Assembly: GCF_027912495.1 (NCBI RefSeq)
Contig: NZ_CP115463.1
Span: 3,608,501-3,672,500 of the forward strand
DNA length: 64,000 nucleotides
Direction of reading: 5' to 3'
Source: Caulobacter sp. NIBR1757
Lineage (GTDB): Bacteria; Pseudomonadota; Alphaproteobacteria; Caulobacterales; Caulobacteraceae
Under the pieces are notes generated by a model. The model did no database searches. It had not been told where the DNA came from and saw only the letters and a list, made by a program, of their open reading frames with translations. Positions 21,240 to 29,916 of this stretch are shown one piece after another. Both the position numbers and the translations under genes were made by a program. The first letter of the stretch is position 1, and the number at the start of each line of letters is the position of its first letter.

Positions 21240-21266
21240 GACCGGTGATGTGCCAGAGACGGGGCC

Positions 21267-21710
21267 CTATTTCACCTGCGCCAGTTCACCGGTGACGGCG
21301 ACATGGACAATGCTGTTGGAAACCCGGCAGCGGAAGGTGGTGTCGCTGCCCGGCTGATCGTCGATCGTCGAGGTCAGCCTGATGACCGCATTGGAGCCCT
21401 TGGCCCTGGCCTGTTCGCCGAGGCCCTTCAGGGCCCCCAGCATGGCCCAGCGGCAGGCGTCGCTGAGGGTGCGGTTTCCCTTCACCGAGGCGCGGTTGCT
21501 GCGGACCGGGCCGAGCGACTGCACCACCTCGACCGGGGCATCGCCGAAGGTGAAGCGCACGCCCTCCGGCAGTCTGGCGACATTCTCGGGCTTGCTGAAC
21601 AGCGGCCCGACGCCGACGTCCAGCACCTGCATGCCGCTCCTGGCGGCGCCGGTCGCGCCGAGGAGGAGAAGTCCGCCGAGGGTGGCGGCGAGGATCATGC
21701 GCTGGGACAT
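21267..21710 (-). CDS. Small secreted paralogue 1 of 6
   Basis: This 147-residue protein has a signal peptide (MILAATLGGLLLLGATGAARS). Its core is shared with the next five genes: VRFTFGDAPVEVVQSLG, SNRAS, ACRWAM, then GSNAVIRLTS and FRC. Two cysteines are kept in all six copies (here in DACRW and FRCRV) and probably form a disulfide in the periplasm. The GxNAVxxIxS motif recalls YbjQ-type small domains. The function is unknown. Its start overlaps the stop of paralogue 2 (TGATG). It is the last copy and among the most divergent. Confidence 0.82.
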   Translation of the reverse strand: MSQRMILAATLGGLLLLGATGAARSGMQVLDVGVGPLFSKPENVARLPEGVRFTFGDAPVEVVQSLGPVRSNRASVKGNRTLSDACRWAMLGALKGLGEQARAKGSNAVIRLTSTIDDQPGSDTTFRCRVSNSIVHVAVTGELAQVK

Positions 21711-22168
21711 CAGTTGGATCCTTCAAGCGTACCGACGAGCGACACACTGGTCGCGACCCGGCCGCGACCGCATTTGTAGGTGGTGGCGCTGGAGGTCGGA
21801 TAGCCGGCCCAGAAGGAGCGCAGGTTGACCACCCGGGTCCCCCCGCGCTGGCGGGCCGAGATGGCGATCGTCTCGAGCGTCGACACCAGAGCCGCCTCGC
21901 AGTCGGCCTCGACGCCCTTGAAGCTGTTGGTCACGTGCTTGCGGGAGCGGATGCGGCCCTCGATCGGCGTCCCGCCCGGCGCATCGGCGAAGTGGAAGGT
22001 GATGTCGCGGCCGAGCCGGTCCTGGTTCGCGGGCTTTTCGAGAACCGACAGCGGGGCATCCAGGACCACGTCGGTGGAGCTGGTGGTCGCGGCCCGGCCG
22101 AGGCCTGCCGGGAACACCATGGCCAGCGCCAGGGCGGCCGCGCCAGGGACGAGGAACCGGGCGGTCAT
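21710..22168 (-). CDS. Small secreted paralogue 2 of 6
   Basis: This 152-residue product starts at ATG 22168 (MTARFLVPGAAALALAM), after GAGTAGG. An upstream in-frame start at 22183 would overlap the previous gene. The signal peptide ends near GRAATT. Core motifs are ITFHFADAP, SRKHVTNSFKG, ADCEAAL, GGTRVVNLRS and YKCGRG. It has the two conserved cysteines but a changed G-x-N-A-V motif (GGTRVV). It overlaps paralogue 1 at TGATG. The role is unknown. Confidence 0.8.
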   Translation of the reverse strand: MTARFLVPGAAALALAMVFPAGLGRAATTSSTDVVLDAPLSVLEKPANQDRLGRDITFHFADAPGGTPIEGRIRSRKHVTNSFKGVEADCEAALVSTLETIAISARQRGGTRVVNLRSFWAGYPTSSATTYKCGRGRVATSVSLVGTLEGSN

Positions 22169-22172
22169 GCGC

Positions 22173-22628
22173 CTACTCGACAACCGCGACGTCGCCCTTC
22201 AGGGCGACGCCGACCATCCTCATGCCGATGCCGCACTTGTAGCTCTGCTGGCTGGCCGTCTCGACGTCGCCGAAGTTCGACCTGATGTTCACCACCGCGT
22301 TGCCGCCCTGCACCCGGGCCTCTTCGGCGATGGCGATCAGGGCGCTGTACATCGCCCACCGGCAGGAGGCGAAGGGGTCGGTCTTCAGGGTCGTCTTCCG
22401 GCTGGTCCTCACCGGGCCGAGCATCTGCTTCACCGTCACCGGCTGGTCGGCGAAGTAGAACTTGATGTCGCTGGGCACATGGACGGCATAGTCGGGGTGG
22501 TGGATCAGGTCCTGCAGCGACAGGGTGGCGATCTTGTCCGACTTGCGCGCCGCCGCCGAGGCGCCGTGCAGCGGCAGGGCGGCGACGGCCAGGCAGAGGA
22601 CGGTCAGGCCCAGGGTCTTCGATTTCAT
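22173..22628 (-). CDS. Small secreted paralogue 3 of 6
   Basis: This 151-residue product has a signal peptide (MKSKTLGLTVLCLAVAALPL...ASAAA). Core motifs are IKFYFADQPVTVKQMLGPVRTSRKT, SCRWAMYSALIAIAEEAR, GGNAVVNIRSNF and YKCGIG. Both conserved cysteines are present. It ends with the shared VALKGDVAVVE. It is separated from paralogue 4 by 8 bases. The function is unknown. Confidence 0.83.
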   Translation of the reverse strand: MKSKTLGLTVLCLAVAALPLHGASAAARKSDKIATLSLQDLIHHPDYAVHVPSDIKFYFADQPVTVKQMLGPVRTSRKTTLKTDPFASCRWAMYSALIAIAEEARVQGGNAVVNIRSNFGDVETASQQSYKCGIGMRMVGVALKGDVAVVE

Positions 22629-22636
22629 GATCGCTC

Positions 22637-23092
22637 CTATTCGACGGTGGCGATCGTGCCGGTCAGGCTGACCCCCAGCATCTGCATGCCGACCGAGCAG
22701 CGGTATTGGTCGGGGCTGTCGCCGGCCTGGCCATCGACGAGCGAGCGGATGCCGATGACGGCGTTGCCGCCCTTGCTCTGGGCTTCCCGGGCCATGGCCA
22801 CCAGGGCGTCGCGGGCGACCGTCTGGCAGGCGACACTGATCGGCGTCTTGCGGGCCGGAGTCGGGCGTTTGCGGTTGCTGTGGGTCTCACCCAGCTGCTG
22901 CTTCACCTGGACAGGCTGGTCGGCGAAATAGAGTTTCACCCCCTTGGGCGCCCGCGCGATGAACTCCGGGTCTTGCAGGATCGCCTGGTAGCCATAGGTG
23001 CGGACATCGTTGCCCCAGGCCAGCGCGCCAGCCGCCGGAGCCAGACCGGCGATCAATCCCGACACCAGCGCCAGGGCCTTCAAACACTTCAT
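22637..23092 (-). CDS. Small secreted paralogue 4 of 6
   Basis: This 151-residue product starts at ATG 23092 (MKCLKALALVSGLIAGLAP), preceded by GGGGGATAAAG. The signal peptide ends near GALAWG. Core motifs are VKLYFADQPVQVKQQLGETHSNRKR, ACQTVARDALVAMA, GGNAVIGIRS and YRCSVG. The two conserved cysteines are present (a third is at residue 3, in the signal peptide). The function is unknown. Confidence 0.82.
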   Translation of the reverse strand: MKCLKALALVSGLIAGLAPAAGALAWGNDVRTYGYQAILQDPEFIARAPKGVKLYFADQPVQVKQQLGETHSNRKRPTPARKTPISVACQTVARDALVAMAREAQSKGGNAVIGIRSLVDGQAGDSPDQYRCSVGMQMLGVSLTGTIATVE

Positions 23093-23120
23093 CACTTTAT
23101 CCCCCGCGCCGGATTGACGC

Positions 23121-23570
23121 CTATTCGACAATGGCCGCCTGGCCGATCATGTGCACGCCGACCAGCTGCAGGCCGCGCTCGCAGCGGTAGGTGGTGGCGC
23201 TGGCGGTGACCTCGCCGTCGTACAGCGAGGTGATGCCGACCACGGCGTTGGCGCCCTTGGCCTTCGCCTGTTCACCGAGCGCGATCAGGCCGCTGGCCAT
23301 GGCCCGGGCGCAGGCCTTGGGATCCGGCTTCTTGCGGCTGGCCTTGGGCCCCGATTTGCGCATGGTGCTGACCTCGCCGAGCGGCGTGACCACCTTGGCG
23401 GGCTGGTCGGCGAAGGAGAAGCGGATGCCCTCCGGCAGGCGTGAGGCCAGCTTCTTGTCGCCCAGGATATCGGAGATCGGATAGGTGTCGCCGCGCGGGA
23501 TCGCCGCCATCGACGGCAGGGCCAGGGTGACGGTCAACGCCAGGGCGGCGACGGCGAGCCTGAACTTCAT
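23121..23570 (-). CDS. Small secreted paralogue 5 of 6
   Basis: This 149-residue product starts at ATG 23570 (MKFRLAVAALALTVTLALPS). Homology to its neighbours begins at the signal peptide, so upstream in-frame codons are not used. Core motifs are IRFSFADQPAKVVTPLGEVSTMRK, ACARAMASGLIALG, GANAVVGITSLY and YRCERG, ending VHMIGQAAIVE. Both conserved cysteines are present. The function is unknown. Confidence 0.82.
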   Translation of the reverse strand: MKFRLAVAALALTVTLALPSMAAIPRGDTYPISDILGDKKLASRLPEGIRFSFADQPAKVVTPLGEVSTMRKSGPKASRKKPDPKACARAMASGLIALGEQAKAKGANAVVGITSLYDGEVTASATTYRCERGLQLVGVHMIGQAAIVE

Positions 23571-23601
23571 GCTGGGTCCCCCCGAACCGGTTACGCGAAC
23601 A

Positions 23602-24051
23602 CTATTTGACAACCGCCACGGTCCCCTTCAGCGCCACCCCGGCCATGAGGCCGCCGGCGCCGCAGACGTAGGTGTCGTTGCTGCTGGTTTCTACACCCTT
23701 GTAGTTCGACTTGATACCGACGACGGCGTTGCCGCCCCGCGACCTGGCATCCTCGCCGATGGCGATCAGGGCGCTCAGCATGGTCCACTCGCAAGCCGCC
23801 TTGTCGGACTTGTTGAAGGCGTTGGTCTTCTTGTTGGTGTGGGTTTCGCCCAGGGTCCGGCTGACGCTGGCCTTCTGGGTTCCGAAGTAGAAGCGGACGC
23901 CGGCCGGCAGCTTGTCCTTGAACTCGGGGTTGTTCAGCACCTCGGCGATGGGGAAGTTGATGTGTTCGTCGCGCCCGGCCGCCTGGGCGGCGGGGGCGAA
24001 GGCGATGATCAGGGCCAGTGGCATGGCGGCGACGGCGGCGAGCTTGTGCAT
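23602..24051 (-). CDS. Small secreted paralogue 6 of 6
   Basis: This 149-residue product starts at ATG 24051 (MHKLAAVAAMPLALIIAFAP), with GGGGAT before it. A longer frame that reads into the divergent region is not supported. Core motifs are VRFYFGTQKASVSRTLGETHTNKKTN, ACEWTMLSALIAIGEDAR, GGNAVVGIKS and YVCGAG, ending VALKGTVAVVK. It is probably closest to the ancestral form, since related single-copy proteins (often mislabelled 'excinuclease') occur in gammaproteobacteria. It is the promoter-proximal gene of the array, divergent from the polyene arm. Confidence 0.83.
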   Translation of the reverse strand: MHKLAAVAAMPLALIIAFAPAAQAAGRDEHINFPIAEVLNNPEFKDKLPAGVRFYFGTQKASVSRTLGETHTNKKTNAFNKSDKAACEWTMLSALIAIGEDARSRGGNAVVGIKSNYKGVETSSNDTYVCGAGGLMAGVALKGTVAVVK

Positions 24052-24196
24052 GACGATCCCCATTCGAACGGGCCCCGGGCCCATGGACAACAGCCCTGCG
24101 AGAATACACCGCACCACGGGAGACTCAACGTGACGCACCGATTTCAGTGGCCTAAGACATCGCCCACCATGGGGCGGGCAATGACCATTTCGGGGG

Positions 24197-25123
24197 ATGA
24201 CTGAGCGTATGGCGGCGACCTGGGCCAACACGGCCGAGCGTGGCGCGTTCGCGGGACTGTGGCTGGTGGCCACGGTCTATCGGCTGCTGGGCCGGCGTCT
24301 GGCCATGGCGCTGCTGGCGCCGATCGTCTGCTACTTCTACATCACCGGCAAACGCCAGCGTGAAGCCTCCCTCGCCTGGCTGCGCCGGGCAAAAGCCCAC
24401 GGCGCCGATGTCGGCGAGGTGACCTGGTGGAGCGGGCTGAAGCATCAGTTCGTCTTCGCCGGCGGAGCGCTGGACCGCTTTTCGGCCTGGCTGGGCGACA
24501 TCCCGCCGGAAAAGACCGTCGGTCTCGACGATCCGGAGTTCCAGGAGGTTCGCGCCGACCGGCGCGGCGCCGTGGTGCTGTCGGCCCACCTCGGCGTGCC
24601 GGAGGTGATGCGGGCCATCGCCACGCTTGGCGAGCGGCGCGGCGTCAACATCCTGGCCCACAGCGCCAACGCGGCGAAGTTCGCCGAGATGATGGCGAAG
24701 ATGGCCCCCAAGTCGAGCGTGCGGATCATCGAGGTCACCGACCTGGGCCTCGCCGCCGCCATGACCCTGGCCGCCTCGATGGAGAACGGCGACTGGGCGG
24801 TGATCCTGGCTGACCGCATCGCCCCCGGCGGCAAGAGCCCGTCGATCTGGGCGCCGTTCCTCGGCCAGGACGCGCCCTTCCCGGCCGGGCCCTTCATCCT
24901 GGCCTCCGCGCTGAAATGCCCGGTGTACACGCTGTTTTCCGTGCGACAGGAAGGCAGATACCGGGTCATCCTGCGGAAGTTCAGTGAACGGCTTGATTTT
25001 CCGCGCAAGGGCCGCGAAGCAGCCCTGCAGGGGACAGTGAACCGCTTTGCCAAGGAACTCGAGGAACAGGCGCTCGCCAACCCGTTCCAATGGTTCAACT
25101 TTTATGATTTCTGGCGACTGTAG
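24197..25123 (+). CDS. LpxL/HtrB-like lysophospholipid acyltransferase
   Basis: This 308-residue membrane-associated acyltransferase is of the lipid A late-acyltransferase type. An N-terminal helix anchors it. The expected HX4D/E catalytic box is at SAHLGVPEV (His followed by Glu), with the later DRIAPGG and FPAGPFILASAL typical of the family. In aryl polyene clusters such enzymes are thought to join the polyene to a lipid or glycolipid anchor. It is the first gene of the plus-strand arm, about 145 bases from the divergent paralogue array, and likely lies just after the arm promoter. Confidence 0.85.
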   Translation: MTERMAATWANTAERGAFAGLWLVATVYRLLGRRLAMALLAPIVCYFYITGKRQREASLAWLRRAKAHGADVGEVTWWSGLKHQFVFAGGALDRFSAWLGDIPPEKTVGLDDPEFQEVRADRRGAVVLSAHLGVPEVMRAIATLGERRGVNILAHSANAAKFAEMMAKMAPKSSVRIIEVTDLGLAAAMTLAASMENGDWAVILADRIAPGGKSPSIWAPFLGQDAPFPAGPFILASALKCPVYTLFSVRQEGRYRVILRKFSERLDFPRKGREAALQGTVNRFAKELEEQALANPFQWFNFYDFWRL

Positions 25124-25136
25124 GGGTTTGGGGGTT

Positions 25137-26711
25137 ATGGACGGCGTGAACGATTTTTCCGGCTACAGCCAGGGCATCGCCTTCGGCGACGGGCCCCTGA
25201 GCATCGACGACATCTGGGCCCTGTCCACGGGTCAGGTCGCCCTGCGCCTGACCACCAAGGATGCGGCGCTGGCCGCCATCACCCGCTCGGCCGGCCATGT
25301 CGAGGCCACCCTGGCCCGTGACGGCGTCATCTATGGCGTCACCACCGGCTATGGCGACAGCGTCACCCGCGGCGTGCCCAACCCGCTGGTCACCGAACTG
25401 CCGCTGCACCTGACCCGTTTCCACGGCTGTGGCCTCGGCCGCATCCTCGAGCCGCATGAGACCCGCGCGGTGATGGCCGTGCGCCTGGTCACCCTGATGC
25501 GCGGCTGGTCGGGCGTCAGCCTCGATCTGGTCCGCCTGCTCAGCGACATGCTGCGCCTCGACATCCTGCCGCTGATCCCGGCCGAGGGCAGCGTCGGCGC
25601 CAGCGGCGACCTGACCCCGCTCAGCTACATCGCCGGCGCGCTCGCCGGTGAACGGGACGTTCTCTACAACGGCCAGGTGATGAGCTCGGCCGAGGCCTTC
25701 GCCAAGGCTGGCCTCAGCCCCATCAAGCTGAAGCCCAAGGAAGGCCTGGCGGTCATGAACGGCACCGCCGTGATGACCGGGCTGGCGGCGCTGGCCTTCC
25801 ACCGCGCCGAACAGATGTCGAAGCTGGTCTGCCGGCTGACCTCGATGGCGTCGCTGGCCCTGCTCGGCAACCCGGCCCACTTCGACGAAGCCCTGATGAG
25901 CGCCAAGCCGCACCCCGGCCAGATGCGCGTCGGGGCCCGCATCCGCGCCGACCTGGCCGAGTTCGCCCGCCTGCACACCCCGACCCGGCTGCAGGACCGC
26001 TATTCGATCCGCTGCACGCCGCATGTCGTCGGCGTGCTGGAAGACATGCTGGGCCACTTCCGCACGACCATCGAGACTGAGATCAACAGCGCCAACGACA
26101 ACCCGCTGTTCGACCCCGAGACCGGCCGCACCCTGCACGGGGGCCATTTCTACGGCGGCCACATCTGTTTCGTGATGGACAGCCTGAAGAACCTGATCGC
26201 CAACCTGGCCGACCTGATGGACCGTCAGCTCGCCCTGCTGGTCGACACCCGCTACAATAACGGCCTGCCCTCGAACCTGTCGGGCGCCACCGGCGACCGC
26301 GCCCCGATCAACCATGGCCTCAAGGCCGTGCAGATCGGCGTTTCGGCCTGGACCGCCGAGGCCCTGAAGCTGACCATGCCGGCCTCCGTCTTCAGCCGCT
26401 CCACCGAATGTCACAACCAGGACAAGGTCTCGATGGGCACCATTGCCGCCCGGGACTGCCTGCGGGTGCTGGAGCTGACCGAGCAGGTCGCCGCCGCCCA
26501 CATCATCGCCTGTACGCAAGCCGTCCGCCTGCGCCTGCGCGACGGCGGGCTGAAGGAGGCCGAACTCGGCCAGCGGGTCGGCGACTTCCTCAAGGAAACC
26601 GCTGACCACGTGCCGTTCATCGACGAGGACGCGCCGCTGGACAAGACCCTGCGCGGCCTGTGCGCCAGCCTCGCCGCCGGCCAGTGGTCGGGGATCCTGG
26701 CGGACATCTGA
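25137..26711 (+). CDS. Aromatic amino acid ammonia-lyase (HAL/TAL/PAL family)
   Basis: This lyase removes ammonia from an aromatic amino acid to give an aryl acrylate, a plausible starter for the polyene. The 524-residue protein has the Ala-Ser-Gly triad (155-157, in GSVGASGDLTPLSY) that self-cyclises to the MIO group, and the catalytic Tyr72 (GVTTGYGDS). The selectivity pair, by alignment to histidine lyase (Ser-His) and tyrosine lyase (His-Leu), is Phe95-His96 (LTRFHGCG). The substrate is therefore not obvious. ATG 25137 was chosen because homology begins there. Its stop overlaps the thioesterase start. Confidence 0.9.
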   Translation: MDGVNDFSGYSQGIAFGDGPLSIDDIWALSTGQVALRLTTKDAALAAITRSAGHVEATLARDGVIYGVTTGYGDSVTRGVPNPLVTELPLHLTRFHGCGLGRILEPHETRAVMAVRLVTLMRGWSGVSLDLVRLLSDMLRLDILPLIPAEGSVGASGDLTPLSYIAGALAGERDVLYNGQVMSSAEAFAKAGLSPIKLKPKEGLAVMNGTAVMTGLAALAFHRAEQMSKLVCRLTSMASLALLGNPAHFDEALMSAKPHPGQMRVGARIRADLAEFARLHTPTRLQDRYSIRCTPHVVGVLEDMLGHFRTTIETEINSANDNPLFDPETGRTLHGGHFYGGHICFVMDSLKNLIANLADLMDRQLALLVDTRYNNGLPSNLSGATGDRAPINHGLKAVQIGVSAWTAEALKLTMPASVFSRSTECHNQDKVSMGTIAARDCLRVLELTEQVAAAHIIACTQAVRLRLRDGGLKEAELGQRVGDFLKETADHVPFIDEDAPLDKTLRGLCASLAAGQWSGILADI

Positions 26712-27136
26712 TGAAGGCAATCGTCACGGCGACGACCACGGCCAGGCCGCAGTTCTACGACATCGATTCGATGAACATCGTCTGGCACGGCTACTACCCG
26801 AAGTTCATGGAGCTGGGCCGCGTCGCCATCCTCGACAAGATCGACTACGGCTACGAGGCGATGATCGCCTCGGGCTATGGCTGGCCGATCATCGACATGC
26901 GCTTCCGCTATGCCCGGCCGATGCGGCTCCATCAGGAGATCGAAATTGTCGCCGGCATCACCGAGTGGGAAAACCGCCTCAAAATCGACTATGAATTCAA
27001 GGACCTGAAGACGGGTCAAAGACTCAATCGCTGCTCCAGTGTGCAGGTGGCGATCGAAATCGAAACGGAGACGATGCTTTGGGAAACCCCGCCCATCCTG
27101 CGCGAAAAGCTGTCGCCCTGGCTGCCGGCTGCCTGA
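26711..27136 (+). CDS. Hotdog-fold acyl thioesterase (4HBT type)
   Basis: This 141-residue hotdog protein has the 4-hydroxybenzoyl-CoA thioesterase pattern YDIDSMNIVWHGYYPKFME, where an Asp/Asn-containing loop precedes the helix. Aryl polyene clusters encode such a thioesterase, probably for release or proofreading of the ACP-bound chain. It overlaps the lyase gene by one base (TGATG), and the LolA-like gene begins inside its 3' end. Confidence 0.85.
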   Translation: MKAIVTATTTARPQFYDIDSMNIVWHGYYPKFMELGRVAILDKIDYGYEAMIASGYGWPIIDMRFRYARPMRLHQEIEIVAGITEWENRLKIDYEFKDLKTGQRLNRCSSVQVAIEIETETMLWETPPILREKLSPWLPAA

Positions 27137-27663
27137 TCGTTGCGGTCGCGGGCCCCTCGTTCGCCGCCTGCGCCGACCCGTTCAAGCTGAAGGCCGAGAC
27201 CGGCGCCTTCGACTTCAAGCAGACCCGCCGGCTGTCCAGCATGAAGACGCCGCTGATCAGCACCGGCGTGGCGACCGCCAAACCGGGCCGCATCGACTGG
27301 CGCGTGGTCAAGCCGGTCGATGTCCGTCTGACAATTACCCCGGGTAAAATTACCCAGTCGGTGCAGGGCGGCCCGGCCCAGGCCGTCGGCCCGGCCTCGG
27401 CCGACCCGTTCCTGCGCAGCTCCGGCCTTTTCGACATCCTCAGCGGCAACTACGACGCCCTGAAACGCTACTACACGATCAGCGGAGGCTCGGCTGCGCC
27501 GGGCGGGACCTGGAAACTGGCCCTGAAGCCGAAGGACGCCAACCTGGGGCGTTTCCTAACCACCATCGAGATCGCCGGCTGCGCCCGCGCCGAGGCGGTG
27601 ACCATCCGCCAGGCCAACGGCGACACCATCGCCATCGAGATGGGCGCCGTGCGTAAGGGGTGA
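27079..27663 (+). CDS. LolA-like outer membrane lipoprotein carrier protein
   Basis: This 194-residue protein has a signal peptide (ARKAVALAAGCLIVAVAGPSFA). The periplasmic body has the LolA-type half-barrel pattern: FDFKQTRRLSSMKTPLISTG, then GRIDWRVVKPVDVRLTITPGKI. Such proteins carry lipid-like ligands across the periplasm. In this locus it may ferry the polyene lipid from the MMPL exporter to the outer membrane. TTG 27079 gives the complete signal peptide and overlaps the thioesterase by 58 bases. No in-frame ATG serves. Confidence 0.82.
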   Translation: MGNPAHPARKAVALAAGCLIVAVAGPSFAACADPFKLKAETGAFDFKQTRRLSSMKTPLISTGVATAKPGRIDWRVVKPVDVRLTITPGKITQSVQGGPAQAVGPASADPFLRSSGLFDILSGNYDALKRYYTISGGSAAPGGTWKLALKPKDANLGRFLTTIEIAGCARAEAVTIRQANGDTIAIEMGAVRKG

Positions 27664-27669
27664 TCTGAC

Positions 27670-29916
27670 GTGTCGGGGGGCCGCAAAGGACTGCTGTGGG
27701 GCTATCTGGCCGCCTGCCTGCTGGCGGCGGCCTTCATTGCCTTCCGCCTGCTGGGCGGCGGCGCGCTCGACACCGACATCCAGTCCCTGCTGCCGGCCAA
27801 GGCGCTCAAGCCGCCGATCCGCGAGGCCATGGTCCAGGCCGGGGCCGCCGCCTCGTCACGCGTGGCCATGCTGGTCTCGGCCCCGACCCCGGAGCAGGCG
27901 CAGCTCGCCGCCGCCGATCTGTCCAAACGGCTGAAGGACAGCGGGGTCTTCGTCGATGCCGCCGTCGATGGCGAAGAGACCGCCCGCTGGCTGTTCGCCA
28001 ACCGCAACCAGCTGCGCTGCGAGCCCTCGCCCGCCGACTTCGACGCCGAGGGCGCGGTGCAGGCCTCGCTGGTCCAGCTCTATTCGCCGGTCGCCCCGGT
28101 CAGCGGCGAGATGCTGCAGCGCGACCCCTTCCTGCTGACCCTGCGGCTGACCGGCTGCCTGCTGCCGACCACCGGCTTCGGCGCGGCCGGCGAGGACGGC
28201 GCCATCCTGATCACCGGCCGCCTGACCGGCTCGGCCTTCAAGCTGGATACCCAGGCCAGTTTCACCCAGGTCGTCGAGGCCTGGCGCGCGACCCACAGGC
28301 ACGACGGCGTGACCATCGCCCGGGCCGGCGCCGCCTTCCACGCCGAGGACGGCGCCCGGCACGCCCGCAAGGACATCTCGACCGTCGGCGTCGCCTCGAC
28401 GCTGGGCATCATCCTGCTGCTGCTGGTCGTCTTCCGCCGCTTCCGGGCCCTGCCGGTTACCCTGCTGGTGGTCGGAGCTGGCTACCTCGGCTCGCTGGCG
28501 GCGGTGTTCGCGGTCTTCCCGACCGTCCACATGCTGACCTTCGTGTTCGGCTCGGCCTTCGTCGGGGTCACCGCCGACTACGCCATCTACTACCTGTCCA
28601 CAGGGCCGATGACTCGCTGGAGCGACAGCGCCGAGCGGCTGAAGATGATCTTCCGGCCGGTCACCGTCTGCATGATCACCTCGGCGATGGGCTTCGGCTG
28701 CCTGGCCCTGTTCGGGGTGCCGATCTTCAGCCAGATGGCGGTGTTCGCGGTCGGCGGCCTGATCAGCGCCTGGGCCTGCGCCTTCCTCATCGTGCCCCTG
28801 TTCGACCGCGCCGTGCCGGAGGCCAGGGCCGAACGCTTCGCTGGCATCTGGACCCGGCTGGAAGCCGCCCGCGGCCGGCTGTCGTGGAACGCCTGGACCC
28901 TGGCCGCCTTCCTGCTCGTCTTCACCGCCGGCGCCGCCTGGGCCATCACCCACTTCTCGACCCTCGACGACGTGCGCAAATTCCAGCCGCGCTCGCCGGT
29001 GCTGGTCGCCGAGGAAGAGGCGGTGCGCAAGGCCTCCGGCATCGGATTCAGCCCCAACTTCCTGCTCTCCTGGGGCCCGACCGCAGACGCCGCCAAGGCC
29101 CGCGAGGCCGCCGTCCTCGCCGCCCTGCCCCCCGAGGCCCGCGGCGGCATCCTCGCCCCCGGCCGCTTCGACCCGCCGGCCGCCGAACGGGCGGCGACAG
29201 AGGCCCGCATCAAGGACAGCCTGATCACCCCCCGCCTGCCCGAGCGGGCCGCGCTGCTCGGCATTCCGCTGGCCGAGCTCAAGCCGTTCGATGCGCCCAA
29301 GGCCATCAAGCTGCCCGGCTGGATCGCCAGCCTCGGCGGCGAGTCGCAGCATCTCAGCTACCTGATCGCCCCGGTCCCGGAGTCCGCCGCCCCGGCCGTC
29401 ATCGCCGCCACGAAAGACCTGACCGACGCGGCCTACGTCAGTTCGACCGGCGCCTACAGCGAGGCCTTCGGCAACTACCGCCGCAAGGCCGGCTTCGCCG
29501 CCCTGGCCGCCTTTGTCGTCATCGGCCTGGTGCTGCTGGCCATCTACCGCCGCGCCTCGGCCCTGAGCATCCTGATCGCCCCGGCCATGGGCGTGGCCGG
29601 CGGCGTGATCGCCGCCAGCGCGCTGGGCACGCCGATGAGCTTCTTCTCGCTGATGGGAGCCTTCGTCGTGGTCGGCACCGGGGCGGACTATTCGATCCTT
29701 CGCTACGAGGCGGCGATCGGCAAACGCTCGCCGCTGGCCGGCCTGCCGATCCTGATCACCGCCCTGACGGCCATCCTGTCGATGGGGCTTTTGAGTCTCA
29801 GTTCCACCTATCCTGTAAGGGCTTTCGGCATCGCCGTTGCGGCGGGCCTCGCCATCTCTTACGGGTTGTCGTTTATTGCCGGGTACTTCGGGGGAAGACA
29901 TGTCCGAGAAGCTTGA
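27670..29916 (+). CDS. MMPL/RND-type exporter
   Basis: This 748-residue inner membrane protein has two halves, each with one helix, a periplasmic domain and a bundle of helices (first half bundle about 240-390, second about 610-740). Motifs include GADYSILRYEAAIGKR and GVTADYAIYYLSTGP, with the Asp-Tyr pair used for proton relay in MMPL proteins. It probably exports the polyene product or its lipid form. It starts with GTG 27670, six bases after the LolA-like stop. The flavoprotein begins within its last 17 bases. Confidence 0.9.
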   Translation: MSGGRKGLLWGYLAACLLAAAFIAFRLLGGGALDTDIQSLLPAKALKPPIREAMVQAGAAASSRVAMLVSAPTPEQAQLAAADLSKRLKDSGVFVDAAVDGEETARWLFANRNQLRCEPSPADFDAEGAVQASLVQLYSPVAPVSGEMLQRDPFLLTLRLTGCLLPTTGFGAAGEDGAILITGRLTGSAFKLDTQASFTQVVEAWRATHRHDGVTIARAGAAFHAEDGARHARKDISTVGVASTLGIILLLLVVFRRFRALPVTLLVVGAGYLGSLAAVFAVFPTVHMLTFVFGSAFVGVTADYAIYYLSTGPMTRWSDSAERLKMIFRPVTVCMITSAMGFGCLALFGVPIFSQMAVFAVGGLISAWACAFLIVPLFDRAVPEARAERFAGIWTRLEAARGRLSWNAWTLAAFLLVFTAGAAWAITHFSTLDDVRKFQPRSPVLVAEEEAVRKASGIGFSPNFLLSWGPTADAAKAREAAVLAALPPEARGGILAPGRFDPPAAERAATEARIKDSLITPRLPERAALLGIPLAELKPFDAPKAIKLPGWIASLGGESQHLSYLIAPVPESAAPAVIAATKDLTDAAYVSSTGAYSEAFGNYRRKAGFAALAAFVVIGLVLLAIYRRASALSILIAPAMGVAGGVIAASALGTPMSFFSLMGAFVVVGTGADYSILRYEAAIGKRSPLAGLPILITALTAILSMGLLSLSSTYPVRAFGIAVAAGLAISYGLSFIAGYFGGRHVREA

